Shown here: in pieces, positions 24,911 to 37,047 of the stretch
Layout: every line of letters starts with the position of its first letter
How positions within the stretch are numbered: the first letter of the stretch is position 1
DNA from: Branchiostoma floridae
Lineage: Eukaryota; Chordata; Leptocardii; Amphioxiformes; Branchiostomatidae
Reading direction: 5' to 3'
Length of the DNA stretch: 64,000 bases
Assembly (NCBI RefSeq): GCF_000003815.2
Contig: NC_049991.1
Span: 12,310,955 to 12,374,954 of the forward strand
Translations under genes and position numbers: made by a program
Notes under the pieces: generated by a model
What the model was told of the DNA's origin: nothing
Databases searched by the model: none
Seen by the model: the letters and a program-made list of their open reading frames with translations, nothing else

Positions 24911-26009
24911 AAACTCATCGCTATCTCTACGGTTCTGTGAGCGTTGTCCGCCCACTCAGTTCATAAGTCTACGCCGGGGAATTTTTACGGGGTTGGTTTC
25001 AATTACTTGACTTTAGGCGCGGTAGTAATTAGAAAGGCCGACTGGAAATATAGGCTGTCAGAACTAGGTCTATGCTTTATCATAGACTGTGGCCAGTAAG
25101 ACATCGTGACACCCGTGAAGAACGGTATTAAAACCAGGCGAGACATTTGCGATGTTATGTATAAGGTAATGTTGTATATCGGGCAAAGGTTACAAACCTG
25201 CTGTGAGTTGTGAAGTAGAAGCTACATGCCAAAGTTAACTTAAATGTTCATGTGTGGATAAAGCCGTGATGACCATTGGAGGGGCCTTTTGTTTGTCTAT
25301 CATATAGTAACCCGCACAAGAAATTGAAAAAGCGTAAATTCATCCCCAATCACACCCCCATTTTAGAGCCCCCGTTTCGAAAAGCCGCTCGCTCGCTCAT
25401 TTCTTGACTTTGGAAACGAAATGGGTCCCAGTTATTGATACCAGTTCTGTCATGCTATTGTTCTTTACATTGAGACTTTTTTTCTGATCAGCGAAATCAG
25501 GAATGGGCCCATTTATTGGTGGAATTTTTAATTCTAAGACATGCTGTACTAGACGGGCGGGTACGAGCGGCTTTGCGGGATCGACGTCATTATCGGAGTT
25601 TTATCCCTGGAAAGGTCCACTCGACAACGATATCAATAGAAAATAAATTCTACTGCAGATTCCATCGTACATAGCCACTCGACTTGGTAGCTCTTCTCAT
25701 GTACACTATATTCCACATACTTCAGGCACTGTAGTCTTGTATTACACTGCCAACGAAAATGTATCGCTATTCGGAAATATTTGCGCACATGTATATGTCC
25801 GTCGGTTATTCCGTAAGCTGTTATAATAGCGTATAGAAACGATTTTTATGTATCATACGCCAGACGTAAAAAAAAACAAGAGCAGACAATCTACCCCCGT
25901 CACAACTGGAAGCAACCATGTGACATCCCCAAGGCAATGCCCGTGATGGTATACAGTTAACCCACAGCAGCTTACTTACCTGGAGACGGCGGGACAGAAG
26001 CCTTGCTGG
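24911..26009. other. Gene-free stretch between two MITEs
   Basis: No open frame of note and no recognised motif. It ends at the TTAA-flanked element at 26010. Confidence 0.4.
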
Positions 26010-26204
26010 TTAAGCCCCCTTTACAAATCAAGAATTTAGCTCGGCCGAGTTGTCAGCGAGCTCTAAATTACGAGGAGGCATGAATCTGATGCCGACGAAG
26101 GAACTCTGCTATTTGTTCGTAGGCATCAGGGCCATACCTCCTCGTAATTTACAACTCGCTGACAACTCGGCCGAGCTAGATTCTTGATTGTAAAGGGGGC
26201 TTAA
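26010..26204. mobile_element. TTAA-flanked palindromic MITE
   Basis: TTAA at 26010-26013 and 26201-26204 brackets inverted repeats beginning GCCCCCTTTACAATCAAGAA-like and running more than 60 bases each (including CTCGGCCGAG and GACAACTCGGCCGAGC). The central spacer is short, so the element is nearly one long hairpin. TTAA duplications are typical of piggyBac and Kolobok-type transposons. It sits 8 bases from the assembly gap, which such hairpins often cause. Confidence 0.8.
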
Positions 26205-26212
26205 AGGTGGTA

Positions 26213-26312
26213 NNNNNNNNNNNNNNNNNNNNNNNNNNNNNNNNNNNNNNNNNNNNNNNNNNNNNNNNNNNNNNNNNNNNNNNNNNNNNNNNNNNNNNNN
26301 NNNNNNNNNNNN
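26213..26312. other. Assembly gap (100 N)
   Basis: Exactly 100 Ns, the usual placeholder for a gap of unknown length. Genes or exons could be missing here, between genes A and C of the cluster. Confidence 1.
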
Positions 26313-27307
26313 ACAGTTTTGTTATTTTTGCCGATCTGTTTCTAATTCTGCTATTGCGTATACGTTAGAGTATAACTTAGAAGACAACAAAATACACAAA
26401 ACGAAGAAAATTCGTTCATCATTGAAATTCGTTGAGTAATATTTCGAACCCCGCAGTGCCGCACCGGTGCCACAAGTGCAGTGAGATACCACCTTACCTG
26501 ACGCCGTTTTAGCATCTATTTATCTATAAGTCGTCGCTTGTCCGGACAAATCAACCGTTATTAAAATGTACGTCATATAATTACATAGAGGCTATCCAAT
26601 TAATGATCATGTCAAATGTCGTAACCAGAGTTGGGAGCTAACGTCACAGCCCAGGAATCTCCACCACTGACGCTATAGTCTGAATAGTAATGAGAATTCC
26701 CGTTAACTAGCTTCTCATAGAGCCATGGAGATGATTTGATTGACTAATGTTCGGCACATATTATACCATCCATGTGACATGGTGTTCGATGGTCCTGTGA
26801 CAAAAGAATGATTACTCTAAAGGGAAAATACCATTGATTGCGCCTGGATAAAGGAGGATTGAGACTTAATACTAAGATTAGTAAGGTATGCAATCTAAAA
26901 AGGGGTCAGACATTAAAAATATGAGGTCTTTTCCCAAGAGCGTATTAGGTATTTTCCAAAGATTTATGGAAAACTCTTGTAGCGTCAAAGTTTTTTTTCA
27001 TACATTTGACAGCAATTGAGTGAGTTATGATGCTGCCATTGATTTTATTTTCATATCTTTTTATTTTGGAATATAACAACCATACCTTAATTTCATAGAA
27101 ATGTTTTGTTTCATAAACTGATGTGTTGCTAAATAAAATATAGTCTCCGTCTAACACCACATAGCGCGTGATTATAGAAGTCTAGATTAATGTAGAGAAC
27201 ATGTATATTGCTCAGTAAGGCACTTCAAATTTTGAGTGACAAGGTGTCTAAAGCACTTACAGGGTAACTGAATCCGACATACGTAGCTAGTAATTTTTTA
27301 TCACTAA
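26313..27307. other. Intergenic stretch, nothing recognised
   Basis: AT-rich sequence between the gap and the short MITE. No exon-like frame with a Pro-rich tail or membrane hairpin was found, so no hidden member of the cluster is visible here. Confidence 0.4.
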
Positions 27308-27605
27308 AGCTAAGGGCACAACCCGCCGTACGTGCAAATACGTGCTGTCTACGTGGGCAATCTTTTTGGGATCCGTAAGTGGTAAGTACCGCCTCCGTAC
27401 GAACTTGTAGGGAATCTTACGGATTTGGGAGCACGCAGACACTCCGTAGAACTTAACGTGCAGGCAAAACATCGGGCTGCGTACGTGCCAGTACGGGCGA
27501 CGCGTCTGCCCTGTACAGCCTGAACGTTTTCAGAAATACGTGGCGGACGTGGCCTCCCAAAAACGTTCGGACAAATTGCACGTACGGTGGGTTGTGCCCT
27601 TAGCT
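27308..27605. mobile_element. MITE, short copy of a two-copy family
   Basis: Same family as 24347-24910: ends AGCTAAGGGCACAACCCGCC in inverted orientation, with interior blocks shared but about half the length. The outer AGC/GCT bases extend the palindrome, so the target-site duplication is hard to place. Confidence 0.75.
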
Positions 27606-28327
27606 TAAAGCACCTGTTTGACGGTCCATAACGACCACAGCGTTGTTGTGAAACCGCTTGCACAGTTCTTCTGCTATCTCCTATTCTTTCTTTCGTCATC
27701 CTACTAGTTCTTAAGTACTCCTATGATACTTCAAGTGCCGGCCCTATAAGGTCCTAGTGTATCCATAACAGTCATATTTACACGCAAAAGTTTACGTGTT
27801 TTTCTTGGAGAAATCGGAAGAGTGTTTTTACTATGTATCTACCGTAGATAAATCTAACTCTGGAATGTCTGAGGATTTTTCTCCAAAAGGAGGCATTCTC
27901 AGTCTCCATCTCCAGACCTTTGGCAAGGAGCCCAGAAACAGCCAATGTAGAGGGCCGCGCCACACGCGTACTTCACGAGAGTCACTAAGTGTTCAACCAT
28001 TATACAATCAGGACTAGGTATATATTCCTTGCACCATATTTCATCTGCATATTGAAATGAAAAAAGGTTTAATTTCGTATACCAGCTACTAATCACTCGA
28101 GTTTTAAAAAATAATACGGTGCGCCAACGGGCACCGTCATCATATTGCCAACAAAATGGCGAAAGTCACATATTTATAGGCGGCGCTATTTACGCCCCAT
28201 AGATCGGCTAGCTCCTTGCTTATCTCATTTCAGCCAAAGGCTTGCAATTTGAAACATCAACATCCACATTGCACTTGTCTGTACTGTTTCACGAGCGACT
28301 GTTGTTGAATGTGGATGTTTGCTGATG

Positions 28328-30695
28328 TTATACGTCGTCACTTCTCTCGTGTATGACGTGCATAACTTCGTCGTAAGACGGCGGCGGATGGACTATATCC
28401 TCGTCCTCTTCTTCAAACACGTCGTCCAGAGTTTCCGACGAAGCTGTGCATGTTTGGTCAGCTGGGGTGTAGGACGGCGGAGGATGAACAATATCCTCGT
28501 CGATGTCTTCTAAGTCTTCCCTCGCAACCCAAGGGTCATAGTCGCTAGTAGCATCGCCAGTGTCTGTGCAATTATCATTGGGAATTTCGACAAGTGTTAA
28601 AACAACGCGTGGAGCTGGGGGTGTCTGCACCGACGGCACGGTCTCTTCCGGGACTTCCTCTTGATGAATTGTCGGTTGATCGGGGAAGCTGAACCTATAG
28701 GGGAGTACACATCGATTTGTGTAACAGATGCTTTGAGGCGAATTAAGGTCATACAATCTAAACGTATCTACATGTAATTACATGCGCGTAGATGCGTAAC
28801 CGACAGGTGACAACAAAGCATTTCTAAACTAAACGATCCCCCCAAGGGCAAACACCCGTTTTTGTATTAAATTGTAGCCGGGTATCCAAAACTATTGTAG
28901 CTAGCTGTAGAGTCTCTTTCGCCTTCTTACCCGAATTTCGCAATTTGTGTAGGAGGACGACAGACAATCGGCAGCTATAACAGTTTTGGATACTCGGCTA
29001 TTGTTTAATGCCGATGTCTATCGCATTTGTGCCCAAGGGAGCAACATACAGCTTTCCCCTTTTGTACGATAAACCCGCTACTTTTGTACAAAGAAAACGA
29101 AAGAGGCCTAGGAAAAGCACGATGTCGACCCTGTAAACAGGAAGCCGAGAAACTAATGTATACGTAATATTGGTGCGGAAACGTATGCGATAATTGAAAT
29201 GCTAGATTACCAAATGCTAGTTTGGACAACAGAAATACTTAACTGTGTTTTGTTTTTAAAATGTTTTTCTTTGCAGTGCTTTCATTATAAAACAACTATA
29301 TAGCTACTGGGAGTATAAAATGCCGATGACGGGTCTGAAGAATATACAAGGACTACTTGCCATTTCAATGTTGAATGACTTTGTTTTTTTTAATCTGGAA
29401 AAACATTTTAGGCTTTCCCCCACGATACTGATTACAAGCAGGCTAAAAATGTCTCGTTTTGACATTATTGATGATATCTGTATTGTTAATTTCCTTCAAT
29501 ATTCTGTCTGATAAAAAGAACGTTTCTTCCCTACTCCGTGAGCAATGATGTTTGCCATTTGGTGTAACGTCATAGTTGACGTAAAAGATGACGCAGATAT
29601 GTAGTTTGCCAGGACCCCCTCCCATGCATGAATGCAATCTAAATCATTAATTGCCTTTGAAGCTTCCGTGGGGGCCAACATTATTTGGGGGAGGGGGAGG
29701 GGCTTTCGAATGTATTGCTTTCTGAGACATGTCTCCATTTTTTAAAACAAATATAACGTTATATCTTTCACAAGTACCGATTGCGGACATAGAATAAAAC
29801 TAAACCATTCGGTTCTTGATTTTCAAAGTAAAGGCTATGTGTATATGGTGATTGTAGGTCAGTTTTGCAGTGTTCGTATCAAATTATCTATCAATTGATA
29901 CGAATATACATGTACAATCAATCTTCAGTACTTACGAATATACACAAGCTGCTAATCCATTCAATGTTAACAGTTACTGTCACCCCGTTCCGAAAGGTTT
30001 TATGGTTTGAAATGCAGGAGAAGCGAAGGTGCATGTGTATACGTCCGGTAGCGTAACAGCCGAAGCTAGCCAAGGACGCACAGCCCCCCTCCCCCATATT
30101 TTTCATTCGTAGCTTACCTGTTTTCATCCTCGTGTACGATCGTATCGTAACTTGGCGGCGGCGAGAAGCTGGCAGGGTCTGGGGAGGCCGGGCCACAGTC
30201 TTCACCTAGTTCTACGTCTATGTTCAAATTGTCATTTTCGTTATTCTGAATATAAAGGTTCCACCCACACGACAGCAACATCAACAATATAGAAACACCG
30301 ATAGAAACTGGTCCGACGATAAGGAGAGGGTCTCGTCGGGCGATGGCTTCGGGTTCGCCGTACCCGTTCGCCGTCATGATCGCTCCGGGTAGAAATATCA
30401 GGAATGCAACGAAGAAGAGTGCCATGGGGCCAGGGTTCTCGCACGGACATCCTCTCTGTGCCCGCTGGCCAAGGGTACCGACCGAGGACAACACCACACC
30501 TTGCCCGCCCTGACGGGAAACGTTCGGCGACGCCAGGCGGCTGAAGTCGTGGCGTAATCGGGCCCTGGCTCGGTAACTCTCGGTTCTAGTCGGTCTACCT
30601 GTCCTCCGAGGTTCGTCTCGTCTCGCTCTCCTTCCATTGGACTGATCGTTGCCGTTGTGGCGTCGCCCTTTTCCCATAATCACACATTCAGCCAC
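28328..30695 (-). CDS. Gene C: two-helix membrane protein with three PPxY motifs
   Basis: Exon 1 is 30695-30118 (donor AACAG|GTAAGC) and exon 2 is 28694-28328 (acceptor CCCTATAG). The junction splits an Arg codon in phase 2 and restores one frame of 314 aa. A second start at 30677 gives MGKGRR, matching MGKGEG in gene G, and is the likelier one. A long Arg/Gly-rich N-terminus (residues 7-90 from the first Met) precedes helices at about 91-109 and 123-143. A PPPSYDTIV motif comes at the end of exon 1, unusual for the family. Exon 2 is acidic and holds DEDIVHPPPSYTPA and, again, DEDIVHPPPSYDEVM, a clear internal duplication. Probable role: membrane-anchored adaptor for WW-domain ligases of the NEDD4 family. 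The role is inference; the structure is seen. Confidence 0.85.
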
Positions 30696-32679
30696 TTAGA
30701 GAGTTACACGGGAAAGTTCACTGCCCTCCCCACGTCAAAAAGGGAAGTCGCCATAAATCTAAACAAAAGTAGACCCCCATAAAAGGCATTTTCCTGCGTT
30801 CCAAACCGACATACCTCCTCTCAAGACTACCGCAGAGGTTTGAGTCAACTAGGCATGTTGACAAGACAGTCCAGTACGGGTCAGTTTTCTCCAACGGGTC
30901 ACGTAAACTTCTGGTCAACAAGCTTGACTCGACTTGAGAAACAATATTTGCCTTACTCTCATGACCTTTGACACTAGGGCGTCTGGAGGTTAAGCGACTG
31001 GTTTGAATACGAATATCAATCGTTAGCATCAGGTAAACAAAAAATACAAACTGTGTCTGTAACTATAATATTTAGATTTTATAAGATATGTAAAGTTTGT
31101 GAAGAGTTAGGTGATTTGTGCTCGTTTAGCTTTGCATTTACGTGCCGTCGCCCTCTTTGCCACTGTTTGAAGAACCAAGATAGTTTTACGACGCATTTAA
31201 TTGGGGTAGAATTGGGGACACAAGACACCAAAGCAGACACACTGTGGGCCAGCATTAACTGCACAAAATAGTTTATTTAACATGAACCCATGACTTTAAC
31301 TACTATGTGTATTCCTATACTTCTTTGATCCCGTTTTAGTATACAATACAAGGTTCAACGATATTCAATAAGTTAATTCACCAATGCACTTCCGACACAC
31401 AGACTGTTAAGATTATGATAACAGTAACTTGAGTATATGGTGGTATAACTTGAGTAGAGATATGAATTTTTGATGTTTTCGTCGTCACAAATATCAGACC
31501 CAGGCTTCAGAGAAATATGAACCTACCTATATACTTTCTCGATCGAAAAATACGGCATATATTATAAGGGAAAGGGTCACGATTTTCTCCACCAATCTCT
31601 GCTTGGAGAGTACCTTTCACGGCATTAACTGGAGCACTCTTCAATGTTATGTAGGCCTCTGTGCCTTATGGAAGTCGTATTTCAGACATTTACTGTTACA
31701 CATTATCAACGAACAAACATACGTAGACATTAGTTGCATCCAATAATTCATCAAATCTACAGGTACTTGAACTGTATAGAGACAACGTCAACGCTTAACA
31801 GTACACGTATGCAGTCACACGGATGTTTTTTTTTCACAAGTCTTGTATACTATAGAGAGAATAAAATATCAAGTCACTCTATTTCCATAGCCTTTTCTAT
31901 ACAGGCATGTAATAAATACTGTACAGTGTATGTAACAAGTCTGAGTACCATTCTCCGAGGTGACCGCTGGCTCAATAACGGACTGAGTTAGCAAGCGAAG
32001 GCATTGAGCCAGCGGTCACTACGGAGGATGGTACTCAGGCTAATATGTAGCATCACATTGTACTGATTGTACTACAGCCTGAATTATCAGAACGTTTCAA
32101 ATTAAACTCGAGTCAAAAATTGAGTCCTCCAAGGTCACCATCTCTGTTCGCTGTCAGCACTGAAAAGCCATCGTCCATTATACATTGTAGTTGCCAAGCT
32201 GTTATACTTGTAAGTTGTGTTCCTGCGGCGGTGCTGATAAGGACAATGTAAATGTGATGGAATCGCAGTGGGAAATTCCTGGCACTCCAACATAGATAAG
32301 CGGCATTGATCTGGAAACCTAAGCGCGTATAGATAAGGTCTACGTTAAACTTCGGGTTCAACAATCAATGTCTAAGTTGAACCCTTGGGCCGTTTACTGG
32401 ATGAGCAATATTGGCAATGGCTGCCAAAATTCCAATCTTTTTCTCAAGCAGACGAAGATTGGAGGCGATTCTTCATATTAGTAATAAAACTCAAGAGTTT
32501 TCAGTTCCACTTGAAGCAAGTGCAGATGGGGGTGGGCGTGGGTGTAAGTCCGGATCCCCTGACACATTATTGGTTTGGAGATCATGATTGTTTTTCCACC
32601 GTCACTAGCAAAGGTGTTGCCTGGCTGCGTAGCTTTTTTCGCGAAAATAAAAAAAAGTCTTGTTCGAGGAAGGTAACGA
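30696..32679. other. Intergenic stretch between genes C and D
   Basis: No gene recognised. It contains the foldback element at 31941-32038, listed separately. Short open frames only. Confidence 0.45.
31941..32038. mobile_element. 98-base foldback element
   Basis: CTGAGTACCATTCTCCGAGG followed by TGACCGCTGGCTCAA is matched in inverted orientation by TTGAGCCAGCGGTCACTACG and GAGGATGGTACTCAG, with about 28 bases between. The arms are about 35 bases with few mismatches. It looks like a very small MITE; it could also form a stable hairpin if transcribed. Confidence 0.7.
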
Positions 32680-34549
32680 TTAGCTTATTTGAGTCACAGA
32701 TTTCACGACGTCTTCGTAAGACGGCGGTATCTCGTCTTGAGCTGCTCGGACGTTATTTGTCGAACTGCAGGATTTCAGCGACAGACGATCCGCTCCTCCG
32801 GGACATTTTACCTCCGTTTTGTCACCACTTTGGGGCTGTTCCAAACGCACAATCAGAGGACTAGGCGGTAGCAGAGCAACGAGATTTCTGTAGGAGAATA
32901 TCAAGAAAAACATCACTAAACGCGTCTGATTTGCCTCTTTTTCTTGCCAACGCACGGCCAGGCTGGATGCTGCAGCGCTAACATATATAAGCGGAAATGA
33001 CACATGGAAAGGATATTAGCAACGCACAGGCCATAAGGGTTAGGAACTACACCTGCTATTGCAAGCCAACTCATTATAATGCTCTGGAGTTGTGAACGAC
33101 GTCTTTCTGGTATTCATGTGTAACACGTTCAGAATTCAAAGTTACTAGTACGTCGCAGGCAGAAAAAGTCATCGAACGTTAACAGGAAATATTTAATAAT
33201 TTCAAAAGTTCTCTGATCCATTGTCGATCGCAGGGAATATCTATTGATAAAATAGAAATAGAAATTCACATTTCAAAGTGACTTATCGATGACGAAATGC
33301 AGATTTAGAGATTGCATAGTCTCTTACAGGCAGAATATCGGCTTCTTTCATCCCTCGGAAAAACATCCAGATCGGGATAAGATGTGTCAATGGAAAGCAA
33401 TTTGTATCTGTTCCCCTCACAGCGGCCAGTAATGCTGATTTAATTATCCCGGAACGTAGAAGCCTTTGATGTGGCTTCTAAACCTCGCCAGAGACCGATA
33501 TTACGTGAAACTTAATATCGGTCGTCCTCTATTTTACATTTAAGCTGAGACAGAATGCTGTGGTTAAGTTGGTTTGCATTAAAAGGAAGGTTTTATCAAT
33601 TTTGTACCGTCTTAGAATCAGGAGGGGCAAAGCCTCTCTGCGTGTGTGAGTAGGAGGGAGATTACTAGCTGCATGTCGACAAGACGGCAATGTTGCAGAA
33701 TTTGATAACGTATTCCAAAGAAGTACTGTGCTTCCCATTTAAAAGAGAGTTGCGGCGGACGCCTAGTGTACGTTGGTTGAAGAGCGCAGCGGACGTGACT
33801 GCAAGATTAATCGCACTGCCTTAGAACGGCGCCGCAACCGCTTGAAAGCTATATGTTTGATTAATCTATCAGTTACATTCCAGTTTTGTGTAATTTTCTC
33901 ATATACCAACAGGTCTCTGCGATCATTACCTTCTCATACACGTACCATTCTTGATTCTCCCCCTTTGACGCGGGTATTGCTGAACATATGAGTCTGAATG
34001 CATCTCAACAGGTAACATGTGCGCAATACCCCCAGGGATCTTACAAAATCGTCAGCAAGGCGACATTTAACACTGGCTAGATAAAAGCCAACAAACAAAC
34101 AAAAAATGCATATATTGTCTTGTCGAACGTAACATTGAATAAATATGAATACTGTCTCTTTACCTTGAAGATAAGGCTGGAGACGGTCCCCTTATCTCGG
34201 CTGGGGATGATACTACTGGCGCTAAGGATGCAGAGGAAGCCACTGTGACAAGCTGGCTCTCTCCTATAGCTATGTCATGCTCCCCGTCACCTCCTCCTCT
34301 TTTCCACTTGGCCATACTCAAACAACAGTTGACTCCCGTCTCCCCCAGTATGGCTATTAGGCCTAGCGCGATCATAACTTTGCCTCCCACGGAGGAGAGA
34401 TAATCATTCTTCAGCACGAATATTCCTCCGGCTAGGAACAGGATGCCGAAGAAGGACACCCAGCCCGCAAAATGTTTGGGTGCGTGGTTTCTCCAAACGA
34501 AGCGGTGATCCTCTTGACGAGGCGACAAACAATGCTGAGACGGCTGCAT
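32680..34549 (-). CDS. Gene D: two-helix membrane protein with PPxY tail
   Basis: Exon 1 is 34549-34164 (donor TTCAAG|GTAAAG) and exon 2 is 32887-32680 (acceptor CTCCTACAG). Phase-2 junction; the product is 197 aa. The N-terminus MQPSQHCLS matches MQPPPSYLQ in gene D2. Helices lie at about residues 28-46 and 52-76, with FLAGGIFVLKNDYLSSVGGK between and NCCLSM at the end of the second; the Cys pair is a plausible palmitoylation site. Exon 2 has LLPPSP early and ends IPPSYEDVVKSVTQIS. It is 64-75 percent alike to D2 by eye over the hairpin, and lies in mirror orientation to it. Confidence 0.85.
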
Positions 34550-34837
34550 TTTCCCACAGAAACGTCCAGTTCACTCCAGAAATCACGCCGAACAGGACCC
34601 AGCCTTGCCGAGGTTGGATGAACACTGATGTTGTTGTTGAGCTGAAGAAGATTTTTTCAAAGGACGTGTGTTGCGCCGGGCTGGCCAATGCACGATATAT
34701 CATACGCCTGTATTCAGCCACAGTAATCAAAGGATATATACTAGAATGTTCTGTGAATGCTAAAAAGATGTCAAAGATGCCTTGACGTAAGCTACAATAT
34801 AGTTGAAGCAGAAATCACAAAAAATCGAAACATCACA

Positions 34838-35101
34838 ACGGAGGTAACGTTAGATTTGATTTATCAAATACCATATCCAGTCTGTTTATCTGTCACTTTT
34901 AATAATGCTACCGGCAAATTGCAAGCCTCAGATAAAAAATGTATACACATAAAACTGTGAGATTCATGATACATGTAGTTATTTTATTTTGCGATGTATA
35001 TTATTTGATTAACAAAAGATAACAATTCTAACAAATATATCTTTATTACATTATATTAGAATTACAAAATTGCAATCATCTGTATTGTCAAAACCGACTA
35101 G
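34838..35101. repeat. Duplicated noncoding segment, copy 1
   Basis: From ACGGAGGTA to AAACCGACT, this segment matches 35654-35895 in the same orientation. Shared phrases include GGCAAATTGCAA, ATTCATGATAC and AGAATTACAAAATTGCAATC. It lies between genes D and B, downstream of gene B. Confidence 0.75.
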
Positions 35102-35653
35102 CAGGAATAAATTTTGCATTCATGAAAAATGACACAAGTTACTAAATAACAACCTTTATCATAAAGATAAAATGCGGCGGCGGTGTAAGAATAACATTTA
35201 GCCGCGCAAATTCTTTAGAAGGCCTAGCAGAACAGGTCATTTGACTGTAGATGTCTACTGTTATTCTTTCTGATAGAAAAGATTATCGGAATGATACATA
35301 GGCTACACATAAGCTCAAGAAACAAATAAACACAGCATTTTTCCTTCTGTATCATATAGTTTTGTATAGCATTCTAATGAATGTCTAGCTTTAGCACATC
35401 TAAGCATTTTGGAATGCAAGGGTACACACAAATACGATAAATTAAATAGGTACAAAATATCTAATCTATAGATATACTCAATGTTTCTACGTACATTATG
35501 GGGATAATTCCTTCTCTTGAGGTAGTACTGTATCTATTTGAATGACAAGTGGGTTTGTAATCTTAGTAGAAATGTGTATTCTTGTGTCCTTTATTGTTTA
35601 ATTGTTTTAAAAGGTGTGTTTCTTTTCACCTCATAATGAGGGAACAATACAAA

Positions 35654-35895
35654 ACGGAGGTAGATTTAATTAATCAAATATAATTTTTAGTATGTTTATC
35701 TCTTACTTCCAATGTGCACCGCGGCAAATTGCAAACCGACGAAATATACAGATAAAAGTGACATTCATGATACTTATTTCATTTTACGATCTACATTATA
35801 TAACAACAATATATAACAATTTTCAAATATTTAAACCATTAAACATGTAATAGAATTACAAAATTGCAATCATCTGCATTGTCGAAACCGACTTA
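35654..35895. repeat. Duplicated noncoding segment, copy 2
   Basis: Second copy of the 34838-35101 segment, flanked on both sides by TAATGAGGGAACAATACAAA (35636 and 35893), itself a short direct repeat. It begins just downstream of the stop codon of gene B, so it may be part of its 3' UTR. Confidence 0.75.
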
Positions 35896-35944
35896 ATGAG
35901 GGAACAATACAAAATCTCTGAGAGGTTATATAATGTAATTTAAA

Positions 35945-37047
35945 CTATTTTTTCTCCACAGCATCCTCGTAAGACGGAGGGGGCGGCTCGTTGTTAGTAT
36001 CAGGGCGGGGTGGTGGTGCGTCTGGAGCTGGTATGACTGGGTACTGCTGAGACCTGGCTTCGTGGTACGTGGGGAGATCGGCTGGAAAAGTAGCGCCCAC
36101 TCCGCCATTACTCGTGCCAGGGGAGAAAGAGTCTCTTGTGTTGGTAGTAAAAATGGTCTGGGGATACAAGCTGAATGGAAAGAGTACAGAAAGTCAGTCA
36201 ATACGTTCGTTACCAGAATTGATTGGCCACTGAAGTCAAGCACAGTTCGAAATGGTCTCGTTACAAGAGAGGGCTATGGACACGCTAGCTGCTGACAAAT
36301 TAAGATAGCCGATGAACAAGCGACTCCACCATGCTAACAGTTGTGTTCTAGTTACCTATAGCTATGTAAAGGGTGGCCTATATTGCATGGTTCGTGTCTT
36401 ACAGTATGCACCATCACCGTTATGGTGTAAATTGTTACACACGTACCTGTGGCAATGTTTAATTAAGTAACGGTAACTTACATTCACAAATATGATAGTC
36501 CCATTAGCCCATATACGTTACCGTGGTAGAGGAACGGCAAGTCTAATTATCGATTTGGTCAAACGAATACATGTATAACGCTCAGGCTAACTCACCTTAA
36601 TGACGACCTATCCCCGTATCAATATTTTTATGTACATTCAGGATATTGTGTAGTTTATTTGGCACATTGGGCACCATAGTAGGTATATTCAGGACATAGT
36701 GTATCCATTTGGCAAACTGTGGATCCGTACTACATACGTACAGCCATTTTGAAGTGTTGATAAGATACGTACTTGAGAAGTGTGGTAGGTGGCACCCCAG
36801 GTCGCCGTTGGTTGGCTCTTCTCCTAGTTTGAATCTGCATGCTCACACAACAGTTGAACACAGGATAGCAGATCAAGACTGGCACCGGCAGCACTGCTAA
36901 TACTACCCCTATCTCCTGCGGTTCCACAGTCAATGCAAGCGTCAGACCCAAGGCAAACCATATCACTGCTGCAATGAACACGTAGCGAGCATATCGTAGT
37001 CGCTTATCGTCTTCTTCTAAGGCCTGAAATGTGCGCCACCCGATCAT
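35945..37047 (-). CDS. Gene B: two-helix membrane protein with PPxY tail
   Basis: Exon 1 is 37047-36773 (donor CTCAA|GTACGT) and exon 2 is 36170-35945 (acceptor TTCCATTCAG). Phase 2; the product is 166 aa. It starts MIGWRTFQALEEDDKRLRYA, close to the N-terminus of B2. Helices lie at about residues 21-40 and 45-66, ending FNCCVSM, then a short Arg-rich patch. Exon 2 starts LYPQT, has LPTYHEA (an LPxY WW-ligand variant), a DAPPPRPDTNNE linker and NEPPPPSYEDAVEKK at the end. Gene B2 is its closest relative and is transcribed divergently from about 1.1 kb away, so the two may share a promoter region. Confidence 0.9.
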
